DNA from: Tetrahymena thermophila SB210
Taxonomy: Eukaryota; Ciliophora; Oligohymenophorea; Hymenostomatida; Tetrahymenidae
Assembly (NCBI RefSeq): GCF_000189635.1
Contig: NW_002476512.1
Span: forward strand, 186,001 to 250,000
Reading direction: 5' to 3'
DNA length: 64,000 nucleotides
Within the stretch, counting starts at the first letter, position 1. Every line of letters begins with the position of its first letter. The position numbers were made by a program, and so were the translations under genes. A model generated the notes under the pieces. It ran no database searches and had not been told where the DNA came from. It saw nothing but the letters and a program-made list of their open reading frames with translations. Positions 39,301 through 50,170 of the stretch are shown here, in pieces.

Positions 39301-42300
39301 TGAATAATTTGAGTGCTTTAAGTAATATAAAGTGATCCTCCATTTAATTAAGATAAGTTGTTTGAGAAATATGTGTTTTTAATAGAAAAAGTTGATTGTT
39401 AAACAAATATTATTGATTATTACCAAATAGCTTTATTGTTTAAAATTTTAGAATCAAATAATTGCGCACTAGAAGAAATAATATAAAGTCCATAATAGAT
39501 TTCATTTTAAGTTAATTGTAAATTAAACAATTAACATAAATTAAATTGATTAATTTAAATCAAAGAATTAAAGCCAATATTTATTCTAAAAAAAATATTC
39601 TAAAAAGAAAGTTAATCTCCTTGTTAAATATACAGTAAATTTATTGATTTGGTAATGTCAGTATTGTTCTCAAATATAGTATCATTTATAGTTAAATTAT
39701 GACACTAGATTTTAATTGTAGGTTCTATGACTTTATTTGTATAATTATTAAAAATTATTTTTATATTTTTAAGTAAAACATTATCTTTTATTAATTAATA
39801 GTTAACATAGTAGTCTTATTGCACCTGTGATTAACTATTACTGTGGTCCATAAAGCTGATATCTTAATTTTTATAATATTCTATTGTATTTAATATTAAA
39901 TTTTTAATTAAGAAAAGTCTAAAAATTAGAGTAGGAGTACCCGAGCAAGTAGAGATAAGTATAGAAGACATTTAGACATTTTAAAAGTTTTACAATTAAA
40001 AAATTGTGTTAATATTCATTGACGAAATAAAGTAAAATTTTGAGTTATCTATGATCATATTTGTAAGTTAAAGTTAATATATACCTTAACTTAAGCTGTT
40101 ATAAAAGTTGAATAGTTAAATTTAACTAAAAGTACAATTTTAAATAGTCATTAAGTTTATCTAAATTTAATTGACATCCTAAATGCTAAATAGGTTCAAT
40201 AATTAACTACTTTGCATATTCAGTTTAATCATTTAAATATGATTGAAATACACTTCATTGATTTAAGAAATTTCAAAAGAATAAATAGCTAAGTCTCCTA
40301 AATTGATACTATAGAAACCTAAGTATCCAACGTTTTAAATATTGAATATAGAATTGGAGCTATATTATTATTAGGGTTGAATAGTTAAATTACTCATGAT
40401 AATTTTACTGTACCCTCTGAATGAATCAAAAAAATCAGAATTTACATAAACCTAAATTTAATTTGTTAAATTAGATTGAGATTAATATGTTATTGATGAC
40501 TAACTAGAAAAAGCAAAATTAGGAAGTCTTTAAAGTACAATATCAGATTCTATTTAAATTAAAAATTCCATTTCAATTATTGGAAAGTATTTTTAAACTT
40601 AATAGTAAACACTGTCAATAGATTTAAAAGTTGAAGCAATTTCATCTATATATAGAGTTTCTTAGCAAATCTATTATCCCTAAATTGGTAGATGCAATTA
40701 TCCTATTTAAAAAGAAGAGTAAAGAATTAACTTTATATAAATATTATCAAGAGAATTAAATATCTCATAATTTGAAACAAATCCTAAATCTTCATTATCC
40801 AATGATAATTACCCCTTTATTTTAATTGTTTAAGATATTTAGTCGATTAGATATACGAAAATAGTATTTTAGTATACATCTATAAAATAATCTTTGTTTA
40901 CTAAAATGATTTAATTTTGATCAATAGTGTAAACATCTGTTAAATTTAAATTTTAAAAGAACCTTCCCATTCCTAGTTATTTAAAATTAGAAAGCAAATT
41001 AACTTGATAAATGCAAACACAACTTTATAAAATGTAATCCAACTCAAAATTCAAATCAAGTTTATAAACATAGCCAAGACATGGACTTGATATTTATTGG
41101 ACTAGAGTAAAATCTTCTAAATTGTACAATCCAATATAAAAATCACTTATTCGTTTTATGAAAACCTAAAATTAAAAAAAATGAAATTTTATTAAATTTA
41201 TTAAATAATTTTTTTACTTTTGATTCAAATATTTTAATTATGTGTGCATGCGATTTATAACCAGGTAATTTTATAATTTACTATTCCAAAATAGCAAAAC
41301 TGAAATTAAATTTAATACAGGCTATGTTTCCATCAAAAGATGCCATTAATATGATATAAATATTTTCTAATAAAGTAAATGAATAGTTAATGATAGCTTA
41401 CTTAAGAAGATTTATATTAAACTGTTAATCAAACTAGACAGGGTTTTTGTCATTTAGCTAGAAAGAAATGATTTCTCCTAAAGTAGTTGTAACAAAGAAA
41501 GAATTTAATTCATTAATTGATTCAAGTTAAATAATACTAGAATTTTAGTTAATTGAAATCTATTATATTTATCTGAAATCGTTTAAGCCAATTATTGTAA
41601 TAATGTTTAATTATGAACAAATAAAATAAGATATAAGCTAAGTATTTCTCATGCACTTAACACTTTAAATGTTGACTAAGTTTAAACTATTTAGATCAAA
41701 AAATATTGTTTGTTCTCTGGTTAATAATACTCCTATATTCTTTTAACCTTTCAGTAAAATCATCTTACTTTAAACTTCATATTCAGGATCATCGCTATTT
41801 ACGAAAAATCCATAACTTAATTATTAACTTGTATAATTCCATTACTAAACTATATTTAGTTCTTAGTGAAAAATAATACTTTAATTCACTTATAATGTGG
41901 ATAATAGACCTATATTTATTATAAAAAATCAATTTTTGTATGCGATATTTAATAATTACCTTCGCTTTAATAAGAGTTTGTATACATATTAGGAACTAAA
42001 AACTCAATCATATTAAGATATTTAATTGTTCCAGATGATTGACTGCCTATCAATATTAAGTTATATTTTACATCTAAAAAGATTTTAGAAATCTATCCTT
42101 ATGCTACTTATATTGTTCTCAATAATAATAAGTTTGGGTACCTAAGGATATAAACAAATCCATTAAAATCGCCAACAACAACAAGATTATTATCTTTATC
42201 TAATATTCCACAAAACAAAGGATTTTAAAGTTATAACTGACTCCTTTTTATTAAATTTTTATTTTAATAATATTTATTCTAAAAAAATTATTATTTATAT

Positions 42301-45300
42301 TGATGCGCTTTAGTATTTTTATGTTTAATAAAAGAGTATATACAATGGGGAAATTATAAGGCCATTAGGTTCAAAATGAAGCCTTACATTAACAAATTTC
42401 TTGAAATTAAAATCTGTAGTGGCCCATTTTTATTGGCCTTATACTTCCCCTATTGCATGTTCTATAATAGAAATTTCAAATATAAATTATTTATTTAATT
42501 AATTTATTTTTTATTTTGTAAATAAGAGATTTAATAAAAAATATTTTATAATATCAAATTACATAAATTGAATTCCGTTAGAATAGCTCCATGTTTTTAC
42601 AAATAGATCTTTACTTTATATTTATAAATACTTTAAATAAAATAATTATTATATTATTTTACCTTATAGATGTTAGTATATAGGATTAAGAATCAATAAG
42701 AACTTCATATATCCATTGTTTATGAGCTTAAACTTCTGATATTTTTTTACAATTCAAATCACTTAATCGAATATATCCAATATGCTTATTTAATATTTTT
42801 TTATTTTAATATATTTTAATATTTTAAATAATTACATCCCATTAAATTTAGTATTAATTAAAGTGGTCGAAATTCCCAAATATGCCCTCTATTGTACATA
42901 TTATTTAAAGGTTTTTATAATCAATCAAAACTGACCACCATGAATACTAAATATATTTAGTAAAGACTCAAAAATTTAATAAATAATAAAAGTAAATAAA
43001 TTACTCCTAAAATCATGATTTAATTTTATTCTGGATAGAAAGCCATATCTGATACTAAAGATACTGAGACTATTTAGTCTAAAATCTTTATCAATTAGAA
43101 TTAATTTGAAGCATCCCATACAATGACTGTTCCAGGTCCACTGCAAGCAGCAAACAATCTATTTGAATAATCATCATAATATAACTCTGCTACAGAATTA
43201 CATTTCTCTAAATCGTGTTTCATAGTATTAATATAATTATAATTACTTAATTTATAAGCTACAATATTATTTGAAACTGAAGTAAGATAACCAATAAGAA
43301 TGGTATCTTATGAAGTTATACCTCTAATAATATAAGCATTAGATAAATTTATATTATTAGGAAAGGGTGGAAGATATTAATTGCTAATATGATTATAAAT
43401 AAAGACTTCTTAGTTAGTAAGTATAAAAGTAAATCCGCTTTGTAAGTGAATATGGAAATCTAATACATTATTTTAAGGAGTTATCTACGCAATCTATCCA
43501 AAATTGATTAGCCTTTTTGTGTAAACCTACAAAATAAGTAAATAAATAATAAAAATTATTTAATTAATAAAATAAAAATTAACAAAAATTACTTCTGAAC
43601 CAGATTTATAGGTTATTGTATTATAATTACTTATAAAATAGTCCATATTATTTGGTTATATATTATTAAATAGAGAAACAATCGAGAGAATATTATAATT
43701 ATACAAAAGAATGTCACCATTGTCAAAGCTAATAATGACTATTTACATATTTGTGTCTATTTATATTTATTCTATAAGCTGAGGTTGTATCTGTAAGGAA
43801 TTCAGCAAAATTGTAGTTTTTAAGTCAAAAACATTTAACTTAAAACTGCTTGTTATAATTATTAGTATTGCCTTTTATTCATCAAATACCAAATTTTTAA
43901 CAATATCTTGCTTAAAATCAATAGCTTATTCTTATAAAGTAATATGATTTTTAGTTAATACTTAACTCCCCTTATTAATAAGAAAGATATTTAACTACTC
44001 TATAAGATAGATTTATTAAATTTTTCCTGAATAATAACTTATTGTTTATATGAGATCTAAGGAATTGACGTTATACTTATATTACTTTAAAAAAATAAAA
44101 AATATTAACAAAAATATTTTATTTAACTAATTTTTTACCATAATTTATTGTTCTTAAATGTTAAATAAAATTTATGTTTAAAAATTAAAAAAGAAACTGT
44201 TAAAATTTAAATTTTTTCCATCAAAAGGAATGTACGTATTGTAATCCCCATCACTGTAGAAGTAATTAAATAAATACAAGAAATCATTTATGTAAATAAA
44301 TATCTGCTTCTAGCTTTCCAATAATAAAGCAATTCCTTATGTTTGAGCATTAGGGAGAAAAGTTCCTTTAAATACAAGGGAATGATCATGACTAGAGTTA
44401 AAATTATATATCATATATTAAGTAGTTTAAATAATTCCTATTAGATATCCATTAGTTTTATCTTAGTGTAAATAGTAATATTGTAAATTGCTTTCAGAGA
44501 AAGCATTTTCTATACTATCTATTAATATTCCTTATCTGTAATCAAATACAAATAAAATTTTACTTCCTTTTGTAGTTTATAAATTTTGCTAAACAAGCTA
44601 TTTCAAATAATATGAAATGTTTTAATAAAATTATTATCAAAATAATTAATGATTGATACCTTATTTAACTATTTATCTATGATAAAAGTTGAGTTAGCTC
44701 CAGAAACAAAAATTTATTTCTCCATAATATTATCAAAATATGACCAATACTGTATTTTACCTCCTCTGTCTATTTTAATGATTCTAATTTTAATATTAAT
44801 AAAGTATTAATTATATTGATTTAGTTTACCTGTTAAAATCTGGATCAACTTCAATTTTATTAGGAACATCATAAGCTGAAAGCTATCTATTAAAATAATC
44901 TATAGCATAAACAAATTTGGATGATTTTATATCAATTATCGAAACAGACATTTCAGAGCATAATATGATACTACTCTGGGAAATGTAAGCCTACAGCCAA
45001 TTAAAACCAATATTTTAATTTTTGAACATAATTGGTTTTTATTCCTTTAAAGAGTAAGCAAATATATAATTATTTGATACACTAACAATTTAATCTAAGC
45101 TGTTAATCGAAGCATAAACAAAATTAATTTAGTTACTAATACTGGTTTGATTTGCATCTCTTTAATCACAATAAATATTTTGGAAATTAGGTTCATATAC
45201 TTTTTAAAATCTTTACAAATCCCATACTTAAAATAAATTAGATGTACCTACTACTGTAATGTACTGTTCAAGGGAGTTTACTAAAACGTTTGTTGTTTAG

Positions 45301-46160
45301 GCAGGTAAGATTTAGGAAAAAATCATCTAAGACTACCTAAATGAAACCAAAAAGTAATTTAATGAAGATTATTAGTATGATATAGTAACGAGGTTTTTTG
45401 ACAGAAAAGAGGATTATATTGAGTAAAATTTATTTAAGGTAAATAAAATGTTAAATGAATTCGAAGCTATATCATATTAATAGATATCACCATTAGATTA
45501 AAAAATTACCATTCTTCTATTTGCTTTATCATTTTGACAATTTAGAATTCCATTATTATTTGGAAGCTAGTGTGTACTTATAATTGTTGTGCTTTAGGTT
45601 GAGCTAGAAAAACCAATTACAAAGACCTATTTTTATAATGGAATTAATTTTCCCAAATTATTTAAATAAATAGCAAATAATTAATAAATTAATACATTTT
45701 TATTATTCCATGTCAACACAAGTTTTTCTTCAGAATTTAAACAAGAATAAGGATTAATGTTTAATAATTAATCAGGGATCTATAGTATTTTTTATTTGGT
45801 TCCAATATCTAGATTCCAACTGATTATTCTGCCACTAGAATCAAGAGTGTGCAGTTCTGATCTTTAAATTTATTTTCTGTCATCCTTGTCAATGCGATAA
45901 AACATAATATTTTCTTAAGGCTCCTACAGGATTAATTTTTTTTTTGATATCAAATTATAAATACCAATACTAAAAGGATTATATACGAGAATCGCTATAT
46001 CATCATTTGCGATCTAAGGATCAGATTTCATAATTATCATTTTCTGAATAGAGTAATATTAATTAGAGCACCCTACTTACCAAAAGGGACAGCCTATAGC
46101 AGCAACCCCATTTATTTTTAAATATATCAATAAAAAATGAATTAAAATAAGTAAGTTCAT
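36343..46160 (-). CDS. Giant surface membrane protein, propeller/beta-helix type, copy 1
   Basis: The start is ATG 46160 with a clear signal peptide (MNLLILIHFLLIYLK), and TGA is at 36343. Many exons are separated by 50-330 nt introns. The N-half, down to about 42650, has repeated propeller-like strands with WD-style motifs (SGRIISWNLDIG, LVLTWNNKNVLIYQL, TVIVWDASNQFQL). From about 40900 to 38500, Asn/Ser/Ile-rich repeats with GGAI, GGCI and SGGAIL turns suggest a right-handed parallel beta-helix. Then come Cys-rich modules (CNGCLIQECAQCQSGTY; CAKGYTGGLCSACDNYG near 37600) and, below about 37500, several membrane helices ending in FWIAVFDSLTEE and LLVTLFIMLFGKKK. It is predicted to be secreted to the surface with a short cytosolic tail. 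The architecture resembles other very large ciliate membrane proteins; the ligand and role are unknown. Two paralogues lie downstream. Confidence 0.78.
42341..42457. mobile_element. Short inverted-repeat (MITE-like) element in an intron, copy 1
   Basis: The left end TACAATGGGGAAATTATAAG (42341 on) is matched by an inverted copy ending at 42457 (TGCAATAGGGGAAGTATAAG when reversed). The element lies within the intron between the giant gene's exons near 42650 and 42235, so it is spliced out. The inner 80 bp are non-coding. No target-site duplication could be fixed. It is more GC-rich than the intron around it. Confidence 0.55.
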
Positions 46161-46189
46161 TAAGTTATTAGCTTTTTACTTAATTATTA

Positions 46190-46490
46190 TTTTTATATTC
46201 CTATTTGAATTTCAATATAAAATTGATTAAATTTATAATAATTATACTGATTTTACTTTTTCAACTCAATTTATTTAAAAGCCTTATATAAATAACTAGA
46301 GCCGTTTATTATCAATGTTAAATATAAATGAAAATTTAGTTTAATTTATCCTTCTTTTAATATTCTTATTTGAATTTCAATATAAAATTGTTTAGATGTA
46401 TAATAATACTGATTTACTCTTTCAACTCGAATTATTAAAAAACTTTATTATTTAAACAAGCATAGTTGTTTATTATCAATATTAATCCTA
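46190..46490. repeat. Direct repeat upstream of giant gene 1
   Basis: Two copies of a roughly 125 bp sequence start near 46194 and 46362. Both contain TATTTGAATTTCAATATAAA near the start and a TTTATTATCAAT motif near the end. A degraded relative lies upstream of giant gene 2 at about 60240-60370. The position just upstream of the start codon suggests promoter DNA. Confidence 0.65.
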
Positions 46491-47383
46491 AAACATAATA
46501 AATAATATAATTTTTAATCCCATTTAAGTAAATATTTTAAAATTAATAAAATGTAAAATATAAAATCAAATCTGTAGAATAAAATAAATTTATAAATTAA
46601 TAAAATGAGAAAATGAATTAGCTTAAGTAATATTTTGTAAACTAAAGCAGATTAATTATTTTGGTGCAATACAAAAATGGGTGGTTACTTTTTTAAAAAT
46701 TTAATAGATAAATTTGTGAGAAACTATAAAATAAATTATTGACTAGTTCATATTGAATATATTTAATGGTAAAGAAATAAAATAGAAGATTAAATTTTTT
46801 TTTATTTAAATTTGAATAAAATTTAAGAAAATAATTTAGCATTCAATCTAATTTTTTTTAACAATTAACTTTTTTATTTAATTTTTATGATTTAGAAAAT
46901 TTAAGTTATATTTATTTAATATAGTGCGCTTATCCATTTTTTAAAACTTAAAAAGTATCTATCATTATGATGTTTGCATACAAATTATACTCACACCACA
47001 GTTTCATTATTAATAATGTATTTATTTTGAGTATTACTCTTTGCATGAATAAAAAACAAAATTTTATTAGCAATCTTGGTGCATGAAATTGCTGAATTAT
47101 TGTTTATGATTTAGCTATTAAAGTTTTTGTTCACTATCTCATAATAAACCTTATATAAAACAATCTATCTACGATTTATTTTAGCTTTAATGCTTGCTTG
47201 TCTTTCAAAAATAATTTCTTGAGCTTTGTAAATGTTTATGTTATGAAAAATAATAAATAAATATACTTAAATTCCACACCTATTTTGCAAGAACAACCAT
47301 TGAATAATATGTGTCTATAGAAAAATAAATAATCGATTAAAATATATTCTGGAATTGTTCTATTAATTAACAAATTTAAAAAA

Positions 47384-47470
47384 GGCAGCTTGGTTATTTT
47401 TTTTTTTTGATTGATAAAAAATAAAAAGGGGAGCTTGTCTTTTTTTTTTTGATTAAAAGTAAAAATAAAG
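47384..47470. repeat. Short direct repeat with long T-runs
   Basis: Two neighbouring copies of AGCTTG, two to five bases, a T-run of 11-12, GATT and then A-rich sequence, starting at about 47386 and 47431. No coding or RNA role is visible. Confidence 0.5.
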
Positions 47471-47969
47471 AAATTAAATTAAAAGGAAGGTATTTATTTT
47501 TAAATTTTGCAAAAAATTAAAATTCTTTGATATTTGATTCGCTTGAGCTAGAAAATTGAATGAATTTGAATTTTTTACAAAATTTAATAAGAAAATATTC
47601 CTTTCAAATTAACCTTTTTAATCTATTCAACATTTTTATTTTTTCATTTATTTTTCTATAAGCATAAAATGGCTGGGCTTATAAAAAATTTGCAGGGTTT
47701 AAGTTTATAAAATTAATATTCTATTGATATTTAATTTAATTGATAAAACTTTAAAAAACCATTTTTTTTTAAGGTAAGTAAGACCTCTTTCATTTAAAAA
47801 TAAAATTGAATTTCTTTTATTTAGAAAATCTTACATTAATATCAATTTTATTTATAATAGTTAAATGAGGAGTAGTAGAAATGTTTAGCAAGGATATAAC
47901 CCAGTCAGAATGAGTGTAAAAGTAATTATTGAAAATGATTAGTTTATATTTACTAAATACATTTTTTTA

Positions 47970-48290
47970 TCAAATGAAAGTTATTTATTGTATAATTTCT
48001 TCTTTTATTTGAATAGTTTAACTTTATTTCATTTCTTCTATAATATTTCCTTCTACTTTTAAATTGTTTGAGAGAGCTTTATTAAGCAAAGGAAAGTCAG
48101 ATTTCTCAGATAATTTCAATACAGTACATCTTAAATCCAGAAAATCTTTTATTTCTTCTTTTGATCTTCTTTTATAAAATATTTTATTTTAAATTGTTAG
48201 CAAATGGCTTACCTTATTTTCCTAAGCTCTTTTTAGGGATTTGAGTAAAATTTATAGCATTCAAGTACATTAAATTATCAAAAATAATAG
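47970..48290 (-). pseudogene. Isolated 3' gene fragment, unknown family
   Basis: Two exon-like pieces, 48213 to about 48275 and 47970-48168, join across a 44 nt GT..AG intron (48169-48212) into a frame reading ECYKFYSNPQKELRKIRR and on through FLDLRCTVLKLSEKSDFP to TGA 47970. The protein-like composition and correct splice phase argue that this was coding. Upstream of about 48275 the frame meets a TGA and no start is found, so the piece looks truncated. It lies in the sequence present only between duplication units 1 and 2. The family was not recognised. It could still be a small intact gene with a 5' exon I missed. Confidence 0.45.
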
Positions 48291-48683
48291 ATGGTATTAA
48301 ATAAATATCTGATTTTGATTTTGAGAGAGAGACTCATTTAGAATTTCAATGATTTTTATATTTTAAATTCCTATAAGTTAAGAAATTCATGAACTATTTA
48401 ATAATTTATTAAAAAAACTTATTTTCCATTTATTAATTTTTTTGATGATTTGTTATCTATTTATTTCGATGATTATTTTAATCTAATGAAATTTGATAAA
48501 TTAACTTCAAAAATAATATTAAAAATAAAATTAAATAGTATTATAGATTAAAAATTATATTTTCAAAAAATTATTTTTTTTTTAAATTGAATAAATTAAA
48601 AAGAATTTTAAATTAAAAAAGTTAAATTAATTAAATTATATAGAATTTAAAAATTTTTAAATATTTTAAAAATAAATTTAAAG
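48291..48683. other. AT-rich spacer containing the left edge of duplication unit 2
   Basis: From about 48550 on it resembles the end of CWF19L1 intron 2. Before that it is unique AT-rich sequence. Confidence 0.5.
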
Positions 48684-49284
48684 TCAAAGCAAAATGATAA
48701 TTTATGGTTTTTTTAACATTGTTATTTAGTATTAGATAAAGATTTATTGAGTAAAAATCACTTTTATGATCATACCTTATGATCATCTTTCTAACAGATT
48801 AGAATTTTCTTAAGAATTACTTGATGAAATTTCAAAAATAAAAAAAAATTTGACATATATCTTTGAAAACGGATACTATTAAGAACTTGTTATTTATTTA
48901 AGGACTGTAAAATTTTCTCCAAATGTCTCACATATATTGATTAATTGTGTGTCATTAGATTAGAATTAACTAACATAATTTTAAAGTAATTTTGAGTCTG
49001 TTGTCAAGCATTAGCTTCAAATTAGAGGCATGAACATATCTCTAGCTGTGTAGGGGAAAAAGAATATTATTTTAAATGTACATTTATCTTTCTCAGAAAC
49101 TTTTTAAAGATTATAATATGTGTTCTAAGAAAATTAAATATTTCCTTTAGATTTCTAAAGAAAAATTACTTGTGAAATACTAAAAATACCTCACAGACTT
49201 AAATGAAAAAATTGTTGATTAACTAATGATGAGTAAAATGAATGTATTTCTGAAATGAGGTTCAATTGTCAAAAGTTTAATTGA
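48684..49284 (+). pseudogene. Relic of CWF19L1 exon 3, first duplicate
   Basis: Corresponds to 34537-35196. It keeps recognisable stretches of the HIT-like CwfJ domain (HFYDHTL-region, EISKIKK, LINC, CVGEKEYYF and the C-terminal EMRFNCQKF equivalent), but has lost the CWFC zinc-ligand segment near its start and carries several length changes that break the frame. There is no upstream exon or start codon. It is 5'-truncated because the duplication began in the preceding intron. Confidence 0.85.
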
Positions 49285-50170
49285 TTGATTTTTATTTATA
49301 AAACTAAAATTTTTATTAAATTTACTTTAAAATCAACTGTGAAGAAATAATTTTTATCCTTAACTTGAAATAAAACTTTAATTAATAATTTTATAAATAT
49401 TATTAAGATTATTATTAAGCTTTACTTTACAAAATATTTTTTATTTAACTACCAAAAATGATGAATTAAATAAATTAAAGTAAAAAACACATTTTTTTGT
49501 ACATTTATATTTATTTTGTACATAGACTATTATAAAATTTAAATTTATTTAAAATATTAATGCAAAAATGAGTAATATATAATTAATGAAAAGTGAGTGA
49601 GTAATCTTTTATTTAACTAATACATTTATATTGATTAGAGTAGAATAAAAATAAAATAATTAGTTTTTAGATACTAAATTTCATTCATTTTTAAATGAGA
49701 GTTTTATATTTGATTATTCAAACTATTTAAGTCTAAAACTTACAGTTTTTGTTTTTTTCAAAAGCTTTTAGTTAGACAATAAATTAAACCTTTAGACAAG
49801 CAAATTTTACTCAGTTTTAAAACTAAATGAATTGCGATGTATTGAACTTATATTATTTAGGGTTGATACTTTATCAACATATTATTTTTTTGTGCTATTC
49901 ATAGATTAAAGTAATTGTCTTAGTCTCTTCCAGCTTTTAATAATAAGAATTTAAAATAAGTAAATTAAATATATTTTTACTTTTTAAAGACCTGCAGAGA
50001 TTGATGATTTGGCTTAAATATTAAAATATATAAGGAGTAGTTTTATTTTTTAAGGTATTGTCTTACTTTGTATTCATTTTTTGTAGATAGACATTTTTTG
50101 AATTTCATAAATATATAATTTAACAATTTTGATTTTGCTATTATAGATATGCTTCTTCTTAGTAAGATAT
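49285..50170. repeat. Conserved spacer, unit 2 copy
   Basis: Counterpart of 35197-36342. The conserved block lies at 49987-50040 (GAGATTGATGATTTGGCTTA). No protein frame is supported. Confidence 0.7.

Larger units (their letters stand above)
34490..46600. repeat. Tandem duplication unit 1 (source unit)
   Basis: This segment, from the end of CWF19L1 intron 2 through the upstream region of giant gene 1, is repeated at about 48550-60480 and from about 60480 to beyond the window. Similarity is clear at every point compared by eye: CWF19L1 exon 3, spacer, gene exons, introns and upstream repeat. Boundaries are approximate to about 100 bp. Confidence 0.8.
46161..47969. other. Upstream region of giant gene 1 and extra spacer
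   Basis: The first 450 bp resemble the region upstream of giant gene 2. From about 46600 on, the sequence has no counterpart at the unit 2/3 junction. Two short plus-strand frames start at 47669 (MAGLIKNLQGLSL) and 47865 (MRSSRNVQQGYNPVRMS), but neither can be extended into a convincing gene. Confidence 0.5.

Noticed and set aside
39149-39343. Minus-strand standard-code frame in the beta-helix region of giant gene 1
   Set aside because: It is an alternate frame of the giant gene exon; the true frame uses TAA/TAG as Gln. The same holds for similar frames at 51340-51561 and 63121-63342.
47865-47945. Plus-strand start MRSSRNVQQGYNPVRMS as a new small gene
   Set aside because: The frame becomes hydrophobic AT-rich noise after about 25 codons and overlaps the minus-strand fragment ending at 47970. 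No splice continuation was found.
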